Positions 1-12,900 of a stretch of DNA of 64,000 bases are shown one piece after another (positions within the stretch are counted from its first letter, which is position 1; the number at the start of each line of letters is the position of its first letter). The stretch is from Undaria pinnatifida (lineage: Eukaryota; Sar; Phaeophyceae; Laminariales; Alariaceae). The notes below the pieces were generated by a model. That model was not told the DNA's origin. It saw only the letters and a list, made by a program, of their open reading frames with translations, and ran no database searches. Location of the stretch: assembly GCA_012845835.1 (NCBI GenBank), contig JABAKD010000020.1, positions 5,850,415 through 5,914,414 of the forward strand, read 5' to 3'. The translations under genes were made by a program, and so were the position numbers.

Positions 1-1140
1 CAGGGGGGGCAACAGGAGGAATAGAAGGGAGACCGCGGTGGACGAAGGCAGGAAGGAGATGGCAGACAGGGTAGCAAGGTACCAGGCCGACTAGTAGGTA
101 CATAGCACTTTTCGTCTTTCTCTGGGGTATTTTTTTCCCCTTTGTTCCCTCCTTGCGTGTCCAGGTTTTTGGCTCGTGTTCGGATTATCTTATTTTGGTT
201 TTACTTTACTTTTTTTTATTTCATTTTATTATGTTTTTTTTCCGAGCTTTGGCTCTCCTTTGCGGTTGGGTTGTTTCTTCGATTTCCCCTTCATTTTGTT
301 TGTTTCATTTTTTGTTTTATTTTTATCTTTGTTTTTATTTGTTTTCTTATTTTGTTTTTTGTTTTTTTGTTTTTGTTTTTGTTTATTTCGTATTTCTCTC
401 TTCCAATGTATTTCTGTTGCTGACGTATGTATGTTGTGCCTGTCGTACCCAGTACTAGGGCATGACATTGCGTTGTCGAATGCATTACGATGCATTATCT
501 CTGTGTCGTGGCTTGTGACCACAGAGCTGATCTTTCTAGGGTGAAGAATCAGTACGGACACTGGGTGTGCTGGATGTCGACGAGTAGAAGAACGGTTTAA
601 TGTGAAGAACACACACACAGTGGTTACAACCTCGTATACCGACGAAAGTCGATTTTGTGAGTTGTGGTTCCACACAGGACTACTTGTAAAATCGAAAAAT
701 ACGTGACGCACAGTGCGAGAGCGCGGGTTGGCAAAACATTCAACTTGATGAGCGGTGGGAATGCTAAACCCTCTGAGATAAAACGCCTCTGAGATAAAAC
801 GAAGGAAGGTACGGGGAGGGCGGAAGGAACGACACCGGTCTGTGACGACGGCTTGTCCAGAAGCACGCCGAGGGTAAAAGCCTAAGCTTTCCACGGGTGG
901 AGCTGGGTTTGAGCTGGGAAATAAAAGCGACGATGAAGAATAAAGGGACCAGCTTGGGTACGTCATTCCTGACTGTCTGTAGCTCAATGTTTGAATGCAT
1001 CTACAACATTGAGTGATGGTCTATGATACGTAGGGAACAATAATGGCACACAGAAAGTGCAAAAGCTCGAATTGGTCACACTCGATGCGTCACTTCGTTG
1101 CGGGATGGAGAGTTTTCCCTTTACAGAAACCCACGTACAA
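1..1140. other. Non-coding, T-rich flank with repeat fragments
   Basis: No convincing gene. Positions 200-400 are a T-rich tract of runs broken by single G or C, so the long lysine/asparagine-rich frame on the minus strand is compositional. Positions 498-619 are a 122-bp segment repeated exactly at 11,512-11,633. About 775-960 resembles the distal end of the tRNA-derived SINE family seen elsewhere in the window, in plus orientation and without its tRNA-like head. Confidence 0.5.
498..619 (+). repeat. Dispersed repeat family 1, copy identical to 11,512-11,633
   Basis: This 122-bp stretch contains the core TTGTGACCACAGAGCTGATC and ends in a short AC run. It is letter-for-letter identical to 11,512-11,633, and the sequences outside both copies differ. 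Diverged and longer relatives lie at about 43,020-43,290 (minus) and 45,960-46,220 (plus). The exact identity suggests recent spread or gene conversion. No coding content is seen. Confidence 0.8.
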
Positions 1141-1227
1141 TCTAGAGCAAGAAACTACCGCCTGCTATTCCTGCTCGCCGTAGCTTGAAGTGCCTGATGC
1201 TGCTGCAGTCTTCGAGCAATTGAGCCT

Positions 1228-1820
1228 GTGTTAAACGTGAGACATGATCCCGCCACTCTGTTTTATTCCGGTGTGCGTAGTTCCCACGCCGATGCTGCTC
1301 CACTTTGTGGTCGTGTGTACTGCTGCCCCCCCCGCCCCCCGCGTCCTCCCCTCTCCCCGTCGAGTCCACCCACAGAACGTGCGTTGGAGTCGCACATACG
1401 GGGGGCATCACCGCTGTTTTTGTATAAAGCGGACTATATTACTGTTGGTGGTAACAGACATCGTGCAAGTGTTTTCTTTCGACCTGCGAACGTCACCATA
1501 GCAACCGTGCGAGACAGCCAGGGAAGGGTACGTGAAAATGGTGCGTGCCCTCACCCCCCCGACCCTTGCCCTCCCGGCGCGCCCTGCACCAACGTTCCCT
1601 GTGACCTGCCATTGCTTTCTCTGTTCTCCGTCCCTCCGGCCTGACCGAGGAAGGCTTGTTCTGCGGCGTCTCCGTGATATGAAACCCTACAAGGCGGTAC
1701 TGAGAGAGGCCCGCGCGCCTTCTGCCGCGACTTTGAACGCCGCCACGGCGAGGGCTATGCTGCTGGCGACCGCAGTGACCCTCGCGAGCCTGGGCACTGT
1801 GCGGGTACGTGACTTATGTT
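1228..1820 (+). other. GC-rich coding-like segment, unassigned
   Basis: This stretch is GC-rich and open in more than one frame. Two positions read like the splice donors used elsewhere in the window: GTACGTG after 1529 and again after about 1804. One frame upstream of 1529 reads plausibly as protein. Upstream of 1804 two different frames look protein-like, and one has a hydrophobic alanine/leucine-rich stretch. A short Cys-Pro-rich peptide follows the first donor. I could not find acceptors that keep one frame across both pieces, and no family is recognised. It may be exons of an unseen gene or open frames in GC-rich DNA. Confidence 0.2.
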
Positions 1821-1840
1821 ATATATGTGATGCATGAGCT

Positions 1841-4800
1841 GTATGTGCGTAACAGTAAATACCCAGGTGTGCCACAAACGCCACGAGAATGTGGTGTACC
1901 CAAGCTGTTAGGGAGGAAATGTTGTTTTTGCACCCGTCCGTCCGCGTGTGCATGCTCGTGCGCGTGCATTCACAGGAGCTCGCGAGTTGCTTTTGCGTAG
2001 TCGGAGGTGTAGTATTTTTCGCTTCTGTGGCGTGAGGTGTAATCTTGCGTAGCATTTTCGTTTGTGAAAAAATGGCATCCAAAAAACTTAACGCCACCGA
2101 AAAATTAAACTTCCTAGAATGGTCTACTCTCTTGATGCCATTGTTGTCAGCCAGACTAACATGTCTAAGCCTGGAAAATACGCATATTCCCACTTCTTAA
2201 GCACCGTGAGAAATTTTCGGTGCAATGTTTGCATTCTGCTGGGTACACTGGTATCGTGTTGCGCGTTGTATACGTTGCGCTGACCCCTCGTAGGTGGTGT
2301 GGGGACGCCACGCGGAATCCGTGCGTATTGTTGTTTTTTTGGTTTGACGAGAGATGAGGCCCACGTTTTTTGTCGTTTGGCGTGGCGCACCGAGCGGATC
2401 CGCGTGCGCGCGCATAATTTTCGGCTTGAGTCCTCCCACCGTAGACGTGCAGCAAATTCCAAGATTTTTCTGAGCTCCTAACATGAGGATCTCAATGTCT
2501 CACCATCACCCGAACCATGACTTCGAAGGCGATTGTTCGCGCAATCCGACTACGAACACTTCTATACCCCAGCCCTAAAAAAAACGATATACCCGTTAAC
2601 GTGTCCGACTAACTGGTAGTTCTTCACTTGAGGAGGTCAACCAATCAGAACGTCAGAAGGTCAGAAAAAATATTAGTTCACCCAAAAAATTCAGTCCCTG
2701 CCGCGAGGTGACTCGCTTGTCGTCTCTTCTCATCGTTGGTGCCGCGATACGTCAACAACGCAGCACGGCAGAAGAGGAGCGATCGACTCTTCAGAGTAGC
2801 TCCGATTCGTTTGTGGTCCAGAATATACGTTGTTTTCCTGTCCTTGCACAATTTTCAGTTTTCATCTCTTTTTTTGTGTCTTTGTTTCTCTCTCCCTGTC
2901 CCTTTTCTCTTTGTCTCCCTCTGTCCTTTTCTCTGCACCTCTCTGTGTCTTGGTGTGCTACGGTCACGTTCGCCTCAAATGCTGGAAAAAATGCACCAAA
3001 CCACCACCAAGACAACTCTTGAGGGCATTTTTGCGCTGGCCTGGCAGCAATGGGCGAGAGGCAGGCGCCCGTGCACGCCTCACTTTTTTTCGCCAAGCTA
3101 AGCGCATCGGTCTCTGACCCTCAACGGAACGGCAAGACCATTGCGTCGCGGACAAGATTATCGCGGGACGCTAACACGTTTGGCTCGAGCTGTGTGTGCG
3201 TGTGGGGAGCGGGGGGGGGCAGACTGACGCAGCGTAGCATGGTGTAGCTCTGTGTAGCTCTGTGTAGCTCAGCTCTGGCGGGTTGTATCGACAAAGGAGC
3301 TGTCAGAAAAGAGACGACAGCCACGGTTCGGCAAGTGATGTTGAAAACATCTCAAAGCGCACGAAATGTAGCGACGAAGTTAACCTAGATGGTGTATCAT
3401 ACGCGACCGACGCATCACGCAGCTTGCCAAGATAAACTTCGATCACGGTTTTTGTCGCCGTCGCAGCTGATGTAGTTTTCATTTTTGTAAGAAACAGGTA
3501 ATCACGAGAAGGAGGAAGGGCAACCTCTGGGACGGGTTTGCTTGCCGTTGCCCTTCAGCAGTGTCTTTCAACCGCAGAATATATTGGGAGTTTCTGTGGG
3601 AAACACAGTTGGCACCAGTACATTTCGGCGAGGTTGCATTTGACAGCAGCGCCAGCTGCTGGTGTTGTGTGCTTTACCGTACCTTGTGTGCGGCGTTTTC
3701 CATTGCGCTTGGACACGATCCATCGGATTAAACCTGTTTACGTTGTTGCTGGTATTGGTGGATCTGAGCTTAAACCCCGCTTATTATTCCGGCCGCGAAA
3801 AAAGGAGAGCAGGCTTTTTTTTTGGGGGGGGGAGCAGACGCTGCCGTCGCCTGTTCTTCGTGTCGCGCACTGTGCTCGTGCAACTCATAGTACCTGCACG
3901 GCCGGTCGTTGAGCTGCGGCAGCGGAATGTCACGATTAATCAAGTTTGTTCTGTGTGATTATCCGACTTGGTTGTTGATGCTTTCCATGCTTGATACCCT
4001 GGTAACTGGCACCTGTTATGTAGCTGAAGAGGTGCGCAGGGCCTAGCGTTGAGATGGTGCGCAGCAGGGGCTGTTGATGTCGGGTGCTGCATTTGACAGT
4101 CCCCATCACCGCGACCGCATCACCGCGCTTTTCGTTGGAAAAATTGATATGTGCGGCAGCTGGTTTTACGTACTAACAAGGCGTAGTCGCCATTGCTTGA
4201 GAATGCCTGTACATGGCCGATGCTTGCTGTAGCTTACGAACGTTTTAATTTCGTTGGATTTGTGGTTTTACAGTAGTGTTTATTCCAGCATGAACAGACT
4301 GTGGGCGGGGTGATTGAGACCGCGCACTGTTCTCGAATAGTTGTTTGTTTGTCTACGGCAGACTCGTGCCGACGCTCGAGCCGATTTGCGGTAAGGTTAA
4401 GATGCCATCAGGTATATACTAATTTGCACCTACCGAGGGGGCTGCGAAACGGTTGAACCGACACTCGAGCCGATTAGCGGCGATGTCGAGGTACGAGTAC
4501 AAACCATAAAATGATATTCCAGGATGCAACCGATCGCCATTCCTTTCCGATCCGTATCGTGTCGCACAAATAAAAAATCTAGGAACAGCCCTTCTCGCCT
4601 TGCCTTCTACTCAGTGTACTGCAACAAGAACCTACCTGTTGTCGTCGAACATAGCCATAATACCATGGTGGTAGCCGAGAGTGAGGCCAGAGTGGCACAC
4701 GAATTTTTACTAGGAAAATAATAAACGGACGGACGGACGGACACTTTTGGGCTTGCCGCCAGAGAACCCCAATAAACTTGAAAACAAAATAACGAAATTT

Positions 4801-6950
4801 CATCTCACGGCCGTGAAACATATTTGCGTGCTTTTGATAGTCCCCAGGGTGTGCGCCGGTCTCTTTTTCGTGGAGTAGGACGACCGGTTGTTCGGGCGAA
4901 AGACCCGAGGGGTCAACGGCCTCGCCCCAATCTGGCATTGAAGTTGAGACCCGCTCCTGAACTAGTAGCACGTGTACCGTAGTAGTAAAATAATGTGTTT
5001 GTATTTATCTCTCGCGTGAGTCTCATACGCATTGACTCCACTCGTCGTAGTCCGCTTCCTCCCCATCGCGGCCAGACCCCGCCCTACACCCACTGCGTTC
5101 AATACCAAAATCTCACCCCTCCAACGAAACATGACGCAACGACAGCGCCACTCCTTCCCGACCTGCGCCCCTGACTGTTACTATCTTTGGCAGAAATCGG
5201 CCAAGAGAACAACAACCAACGTCGACCAGGTTTTGGCGGAAATATACAAAGCGGAGTGAGGGCACGCTCGCGCGGGGGACACCGCAAGATAACGCCAACC
5301 TCATTGAAACCTGACCCTCTCGATATATGAAAGCTTCCCAGCTTCAAGGTGGCGCCCGCCCTAGCTGTATCATCCCGTTGCAGGCGGCCCTTCGCAACTA
5401 AACCCCCCGACAGAACGCCAAGGCGGAAGACGCAAACGCGTGTCGTTGGAAGCACTGGGCCAAGTTTCAAATAATTACTCCTAGTACTGCCTAGGGCTTG
5501 AATACAAAACGCACCAACAGCAACGCCGGGAATACTAGAAAAACCAAGGTCGAACCCACTAGAATGGATTTCGCCCATCACAAGGGCTTGAAACCAAAAA
5601 TAAGCGCGCTCCAGCAAGTGCTATCAGGGCAAAACCTCAGCGCGCTTTTGAACCTACGACAATACTCGCCCCACAAGCTCCCTTACCTCCCTCCCCCTCC
5701 CCCTCGCGCCGCACGAAGACACAAGGTGCCGAAGTCCGTTTTACGAGCGGTTTTTGAAAGGATGCAGTTCACCCTTCATGCGACTCGCCGAACACCTCAC
5801 GGCGCTTCGCGCTTGGTGCAAGCGATGTCTGCCTGGGTGGTGAAAACACGACGTGCTCCGTCCGGGCATAGTAGGGATGCGAGGGTCTAGGGTCATACGA
5901 CTACGGTCATGCACAAACTGAGTACACCCCCGCCCTCGCCCCCGCGCCCCTCCCCAAGCCGCTCTCTGCATGCCTGTGCGAGTGCGCGCCTGTGTTTGCT
6001 CCGACCCAAGCGATCTCACTAAAACAATCCCCCCACTCCGTCCTCCCTGGTCCCGCTGCCCTCCTCGCTTCTTCCATCCTCGAAGAAACGTTGAATCAAA
6101 ACACGCATCATTCACCAAATCTCCCCAGCGCTAACCGATCACGCGCGGGAGTTCACCCAAGGCATCTAGTCCCTGCGTCACTCGAAGAAACGCACTGACC
6201 GCCTTCTGCCCCCCCGCAGCCTCGCTGCCGCTACCGCCGCCGCCATCACCACCGACACCCCACGCACGCCGACCACGCTACAACCCCGCTATTAATAGCG
6301 ATTATACAACAGCGCGGAATCAACAAACGTTTCTTCCCTGCTCGCCATCCTCAAAGAAGCTCATACTTCCCGCGCTCTCGTGCCGTAGAGAAAGCAGCAC
6401 TGCTGGCTAGCAAACGGTTCTAAATGATAGCAAAATACCAACTTTTCGTCGGCAAAACGTATCAAAAAGTGCCCCAAAGCATAAGAAAGGGCCTTCAACG
6501 CCCCGGCCCCCTCGAAATCAGCCAGCCACCCCTTCCCCCCCAGGGGTCGAAGAGCCAGAGCAAAGAAGAGAAAGGACACCCCATATCAGAACGACCGCCA
6601 CTGCCACTACGATACGGCGGCAGCAGCAGGCACATACAGTCGTAGGCCGCACACTAAACGAGGGGCCGTTTGCACACCGACCCTGGGTAAAAACTGGTAT
6701 TTACGTAAACGAGAGCCTACCTGCCCAACTAGTACAGCGGTCGAAAACAGCGGATCTCCACCCACAACAACAAAGAAAGGAAGGAGCAGAAGAAGAGGAC
6801 GAAACGCTAGTTCGCCTACAACAACAACTAAAACTGCTGCGTAACTTCCAAAGGTGGGCGGGTGGGTGGGTGGATGGGTAGGTGGGCATCGCCTTGGGGT
6901 GGGTCTCCGCTCAAAAAGACGCGGTATTTTTTCTTGTAGGTAGGTGTCTC
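1841..6950. other. Intergenic region downstream of the two-helix membrane protein gene
   Basis: No gene supported. It holds a diverged repeat at about 2,330-2,720 that recurs at 47,210-47,560, a triplicated TGTGTAGCTC unit near 3,245-3,275, a pair of 23-bp repeats with core CTCGAGCCGATT at about 4,370 and 4,458, a short (GGAC)n run near 4,727, and a fragment around 3,407-3,480 related to repeat family 4. Between 5,030 and 6,350 the plus strand is rich in A and C, and long minus-strand frames there look compositional. Part of 6.3-6.95 kb may be the 3' untranslated region of the upstream gene. Confidence 0.4.
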
Positions 6951-9900
6951 TTAGGACGCGATCATGGCTTGCGCCTCCTCTTCGTCGTGCTGCTTCGAGG
7001 CCTGCGCGGCCTCCGTGCGGCGACGCTCCACCTGCCCCGTGGCGATCATGCCGGCAAGAAGGAACACCCCGAGGACGAACAACCAGAAGTACACCCACAG
7101 CGCCGTGTGGTTCCTGTTTCGATAGTCAAGAAGTTATCGTTCGCGACATTTAGTACGAATGCAATAGCAGCAGTTGTTGGGGTTGAACGAAGGCCAGACC
7201 AGCAAAGGACAAGCAGAACAATCTAGCAGCAGGCGCGCGCAATTACATAGCAAGAAACGCTAATTAGGCGTCGAGGCTCAACTCTTATTCAGTTGCCACT
7301 ATAGATGGCCAGGGGGGGGGGAGGGGGACCCCTGACTGCTTCCGAGAACATTATTTTTGTTTTCGGTTGCCCGTCTCGCGGTCATCGCGGGAGGAGCTTG
7401 CAAAATCGCTTGCGAGAATGCTGATGAATCGCAAAGAGGCTGTGCTGGTGATCGAGACCATTTGATCCATCGCCGGTTGTCATGGTCAAAATACCGGCGG
7501 CCATGGCGAGAAACGTACCCGACGCGCCCCACATCAAGCTTTCAGGCACACGGGAAGGAAGACGGGTGTGGCCCTCTAGGTGGATGCGCACACAAGGCGA
7601 GGAGCGGACTCGGCGCGCTTGGGAGTACTTCCTAAGGGGTGCCAACACGTGATGTCGTCAATGATTAGCTCTGATGCTCATGATTGCGACGTACTCGTAC
7701 TCGTACGCTCCAGTTTTTGGTAGTCTCAAAAATGCGGCCTAATTCTCCCTCTCTAGAAAATTGAAATCATCCAGCCCAGCGAAATACATATCATACCTGC
7801 CACCCTGCCCCACACCACATCAAGTTTTCACACACCAGTGACCGAAAGCGCATGTGACCTTTTACGTGGATGACCGTGTGGCCCACGCAAGGCGGAAGCA
7901 CGCGGCGTCTCTAGGGTCTCACCACCCTTGAAAGCGTAATACGGAGCCCATCGTCTGTGCGATGCGCTCACGAACACAATACTAAATGTAGTACTCGTCA
8001 CGTAGCATTTATCTATACAACTCAACGTACGAGTATACAACGTCATCGCTCTGATCTGGCCTCGGACACAACTTCGCATGGAGATCAGAGAAGGCCGTAG
8101 CGGCGAAAGCCAGAAGCTGATAATGTGTGGATGAGGTGGGGGACGACGTCGTGCGAGCCGAACTGTGCGGCTGTTTCTTATCAGTCAGGGTGTATACATC
8201 TCGTCATCATTTCATCAACTTTTTTAGTCGTCCCATCAGGTGGCCCGAGACGACGTTGTTGTTGCCGCTGCCACTGTCTGGAAGGATTTGGTTACCGCCA
8301 TCGACGCGTTCGCATGACAAAGCACAAGCGACCAGGACAAGATACTCGGCGTCTTATGAATATGTATGTCGTTGATATACAAGACACCAGTCCAAAGCAG
8401 AAAAACAACAACAAAAAACGCCTTCCGAAAATCCAACCAACTCTCTACGTGCATATTTGGTGCAAGCCGTTGTCGAGGCTGGCTTTCGGTCGTCCCGGGA
8501 CAAGGCCATGGCGGATGCCAGAAGCTAGGTGTACGGCCGATGCGGGGCGTATGTACAGCCGCTGCGATGCTATAGTGTGGGGAATGGAGTTTGACTTGGA
8601 TGCGTGGATGCGGGCGGGGTGGAGGTGGGAGGGAAGATCGGAATCCAGAGTCTCTCTCTAGGTGCTTCTTACAATTTGATGATGCATAGTACGGAGCTCA
8701 CGAGAGTGCGCTGGGATGTACGGAGGTCATGAGTGGGTGGGGGTGGGGGGAAAGGGCGGTGTGCGAGCTGTGTGATGTGGGGTATACGACCGCGACTTCT
8801 CATCAGCGTGTTGTTGTTGTTCTCACATTAACTCGCAAATCAAGTCCGTGGTCACAGGACAGGCTCCAGTCACTCTGGAGCTGACGAATACTCCAGGGAA
8901 AAAAACACGGTGGTACACGCATAAATCACAGCTGACACAATTTATGCCTCCACCAGAAACATATAAAAGTGAAATCGGGAGTCAGCCTACGATGTGCCAG
9001 GTCCATACTGGTGCATGCGTCTCACTACTCGCGCCTGGGAAAACTGACTATACCGCTTGCCACCCAAGAAAGACTACCACGTATATATTGCACGTAGTAC
9101 CTATCACTACGCATACGCACGCCAGTGTATAATGGCCACAGGGTTTGTTTTTTTTTTCTCACACTTCCACTTTCCAGCTTCTGGACAAGCCATGGTCACA
9201 GGTGTCGTCCCTTCTCCCCCCCGGTTCTTGCCTTCAATGTTTATCGCGCATAGGGTTCTGCAATCCCACTGCTCGTCGATTCTTCATCAAGTGTTGCTAA
9301 CTCACGCTCTCGCGCTTTCCGCATGTCAATTTGTGCACAATAAAAAGTCCCAACGAATTTACATGAGTATGGACTCGGCGGGGCTCGAACTCACGAAACT
9401 GACATATACCAGGCGCGAGGATAACCTGAAACGCCACCGAGGGTGTACGATACGTCTGGCGATCACCAACTTTTTTTGTCGTCAAATATACTGGGGAGTA
9501 GACTGGATTAACAACATCTCCTTCCCAAAATGTGTCGTTTTATTTGAGAACAGACTCGAATGCATAAAAACGCGGCCTCGAAACCCTAGTAAACACTAGG
9601 AAATAGAACGGAATAAGGACCCAAAAAAGTGCCCTCAGACGAAGATGCCCCCAGAATTTACATCCGATTTGTTTACTCGAGAGGGGCATAACCGAAGAGT
9701 AAGCCCTGAGGAACTGACCACAGACCACAGGCTAGGTATTGTCTATGTTATTAACAAAAATGATTCAGTATGGACCCCTACCCTGAGACCGTGTCTTTGG
9801 GTCAAATTTCATAATAATGGTGAGGAAACGAGTCTAAACTTTCCAAGACCGAAAATATAAAAAAAGACCGGGCGCCTTCTGTACGCATACTACGAGGTAC

Positions 9901-12900
9901 CTGTGACCAACCAGGCACCAACCACCATTGGCTCGTACCGGGTACAAATTACTAAACGTCAAAATGGAAACGAAAGCGATGACTTGACGCATTTAGAAAT
10001 TCATTTTCTTCCATTAGGTCATTACTCACACAGCAGTCGGATTCCGCCAGTCGAAAAAGGCCATTTTCGACTGGACGTTTTTTCGACTAGATTTTTCTGG
10101 TCCTTCTTATCGTCAGTCGAGTTGATTTTATAGTTGTTGTGCTCTTCCTAAAGGCTGTTGATGTGAGGGAGTATCACACCGCTGTACTGCTGTATGGCAG
10201 ACGAAAATCAGTTGGCAGCTCTGTGCTTCGCGCGTTCCCCGCGAGCAACGCGTGCTTCGCGCACGACGAACCCTCGTCCAGCGGGTTGGTGGCGTTGGAG
10301 TTTAGCCGAAAGCCGCCAAAGCTACGTTTGTGGCGTTGCACTCAGCCGAGAGCCGCCAAAGCTACAGCAGGCGAAGCTGTTGTTGGCAAAATGGCATCGA
10401 TACCGCGCGCTGCTGTCGTCGTGTGATACACGCTGCTGGCGAGCGGAGCTAGGAATGCGCCAAGCTGGCTTGCAGTGAGAAGCAACAGCAATGATAGCCA
10501 AGCCAGCGTCGGCGTTGTTGTGTGATACTGCTGTGTGGTAACTGGTATGGGTGCGTGGGTGTGTGCTTTGTGGTGGGATGAGCGATGCGATGGGTCAGAA
10601 AAACGTGTAAAACTTATTCGACTGAGTTTTTCGACTGGCAGATCCAGTCGAAAAAGTCAAGTTTTCGACTGGATCCCCCAGTCGGAAAACTCAGTCGACA
10701 AAAGTCGCGTCGAAAAAGCTATTCTTCGACTGTGCAAGAAAGTCCGACTTGGGCTTCAGTCAAACAAGGCCGTTTTCGACTGACAAATCCGACCGTGTAA
10801 GAAATAGCCTTACAGCAGCAGTATCGGCACTTCCGCTGCTCCCTGTACATTCGGCCAAACACGACGTCACCACAAGAGCACTGGAAACTCATGGCGACGG
10901 TGCCGGGGTCCTCCTGTAGCGCGGTGCCTTTCCAGACGACGATACCCGCACCAAAGCAGGACCCGAACAACCCCGATGTAGCGCGGCACCACAAGACAGT
11001 GAGTTTCACCCGTTCCAATGTAGTACTAAAGTGGGCAACCAGGTACATTCACGTAGAGAAATTGCAGCCACCCTGAATAGTGAGCCGCACTAATAATAAG
11101 CACGCACGACGAAACGCCCCCTGCGACGATTTTCGAAGCCGAGCGATGGGGGTGCACGCAACGAAAATGGCGACGTTGGGGAGATATCGCCGACATCTTT
11201 CCACAGACGTATCGCTCGGCGTTCACCACCTACTAGTAATAATTACACTCTGCTTTGTTGGGGAGGGAAAAAAACCTCGGAAATCGTCAGGAGGTGTTAT
11301 TTTGCTCGTTATACGATGAATAACGCGAATCAGAGCTGCACTATTAGGCGCCCTCGATGTGGAGGCGTTGTGGACAGCCGCCTTGGCGGTTAGGCATGCT
11401 TTATTGCAAACGCGGCGTACGACGCCACACCCTCCAGGGCATACGTGGCCGTCAGGAAGCTTTGGCGTAGCCGTCTACCAGGCACAACAGCAGTTCCCCA
11501 TGATGTACATGTCTCTGTGTCGTGGCTTGTGACCACAGAGCTGATCTTTCTAGGGTGAAGAATCAGTACGGACACTGGGTGTGCTGGATGTCGACGAGTA
11601 GAAGAACGGTTTAATGTGAAGAACACACACACACATGACAACTCTTTTTTTTTTTTTCTTCTTTTGACAACGTTTGTGTTTGTACATCTCGTGCGCTGGG
11701 GCTACACCGTAGGCAGCTACGTACTGCTGCGGCATTGTTGTCGTAGCGCTACTGCTGCAATGCTATATCAACGGTCGTCCTGCACTGGGCTGCTGACGAC
11801 ACCTAATTGCCAAACGCACACCATGGATGCAAACAGAACTTTGCACACTCCAACTCTGCTCCCGCTTGAAACCGTGATCCCCTGATCCCATCCCGCGACA
11901 TGATCCAAGATCCAGCTGAGGCTGGGGAGCACTACTATTAGCTGTTAGTCGCACCACTCGGCGTGCGAACATACAAATAAATAACTATACACATGCTCTA
12001 GTTTAGGCACAGCATGAGCGACGATAGAGCGACGATGCAGAACTACACGTAGTTTGTGTTGGTAAAACAGATAAGTGTATTTGCTTTTGGCTGTAGCCGC
12101 TTGATGGAAACCCTCGATTTCGATTAATTCGGTCGGGGTGGGATCGGGGTGCTTGGTGGACCTTACCGGCGGCTAACTACATGTATCGCCCAGGAGGGCC
12201 AATTTGGAGGGCTCAGCCCCGGGTGGGATCAGGTCCGAGTGGTGACAAACAGGGTGCCAAGCGGGAGAAGCAGGGTCGTGGTGTGCAATATAAAATTGCA
12301 CACCTGGTTTGCAACTAGGGCTCGTCCCAACCGCTGTGCGTTGAACAGGGAGGGAAAAGGGCCGCTATGATGCCGTGGCCGCACTACACGAGTGAAAGGA
12401 CGGTCGACGCACTACACCAGTGAAAGATGGTCGAACGCGATAATGCGTCGGCATCTAACGTGGAACGAGGTCGCGGCAAGCAAAAAAAAACGCCGCGCTA
12501 AACCGGGGGCACGAACTGCTATCATGTAGAAAAAAATGGAAGCCCCACTGATATTTCCACCATTAGGCCTCGAGGTTTGGATTGCTCTTACGTTAGTACC
12601 GGGTATGTACAACGCCAATCCAGCAGACGTATCATACCTCGTGGACATTCATTCACACACATAGTATCATACGTTGGGTGATACGTGTCATTCGTGGTTG
12701 ACTATTCAGTTGAGAAAGGAATTATTAATTTTAGAGAAGCGCCAAACCGTCGCGCAGGTCGGGAAAGGCAGGAGACACCAAGCGCCCGAGGCAGGGCCAA
12801 TCTCACTAGTCGGCGCAAAACAATCGGTAGTCGCCCCGCAACCCGCAACGTGCGTATCCAGCCGAGTTACGATACATGCGATAACATTGGAACGGAGCAC

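Noticed and set aside
229-987. 252-codon minus-strand frame
   Set aside because: It runs through a T-rich tract (Lys/Asn-rich translation) and a dispersed repeat; no domain or start context.
5099-5617. 172-codon minus-strand frame
   Set aside because: No recognisable domain, no splice or start support, and overlapping open frames on both strands.
9057-9599. 180-codon plus-strand frame
   Set aside because: It lies across the antisense of the SINE at 9,150-9,440; similar peptides recur at every SINE copy.
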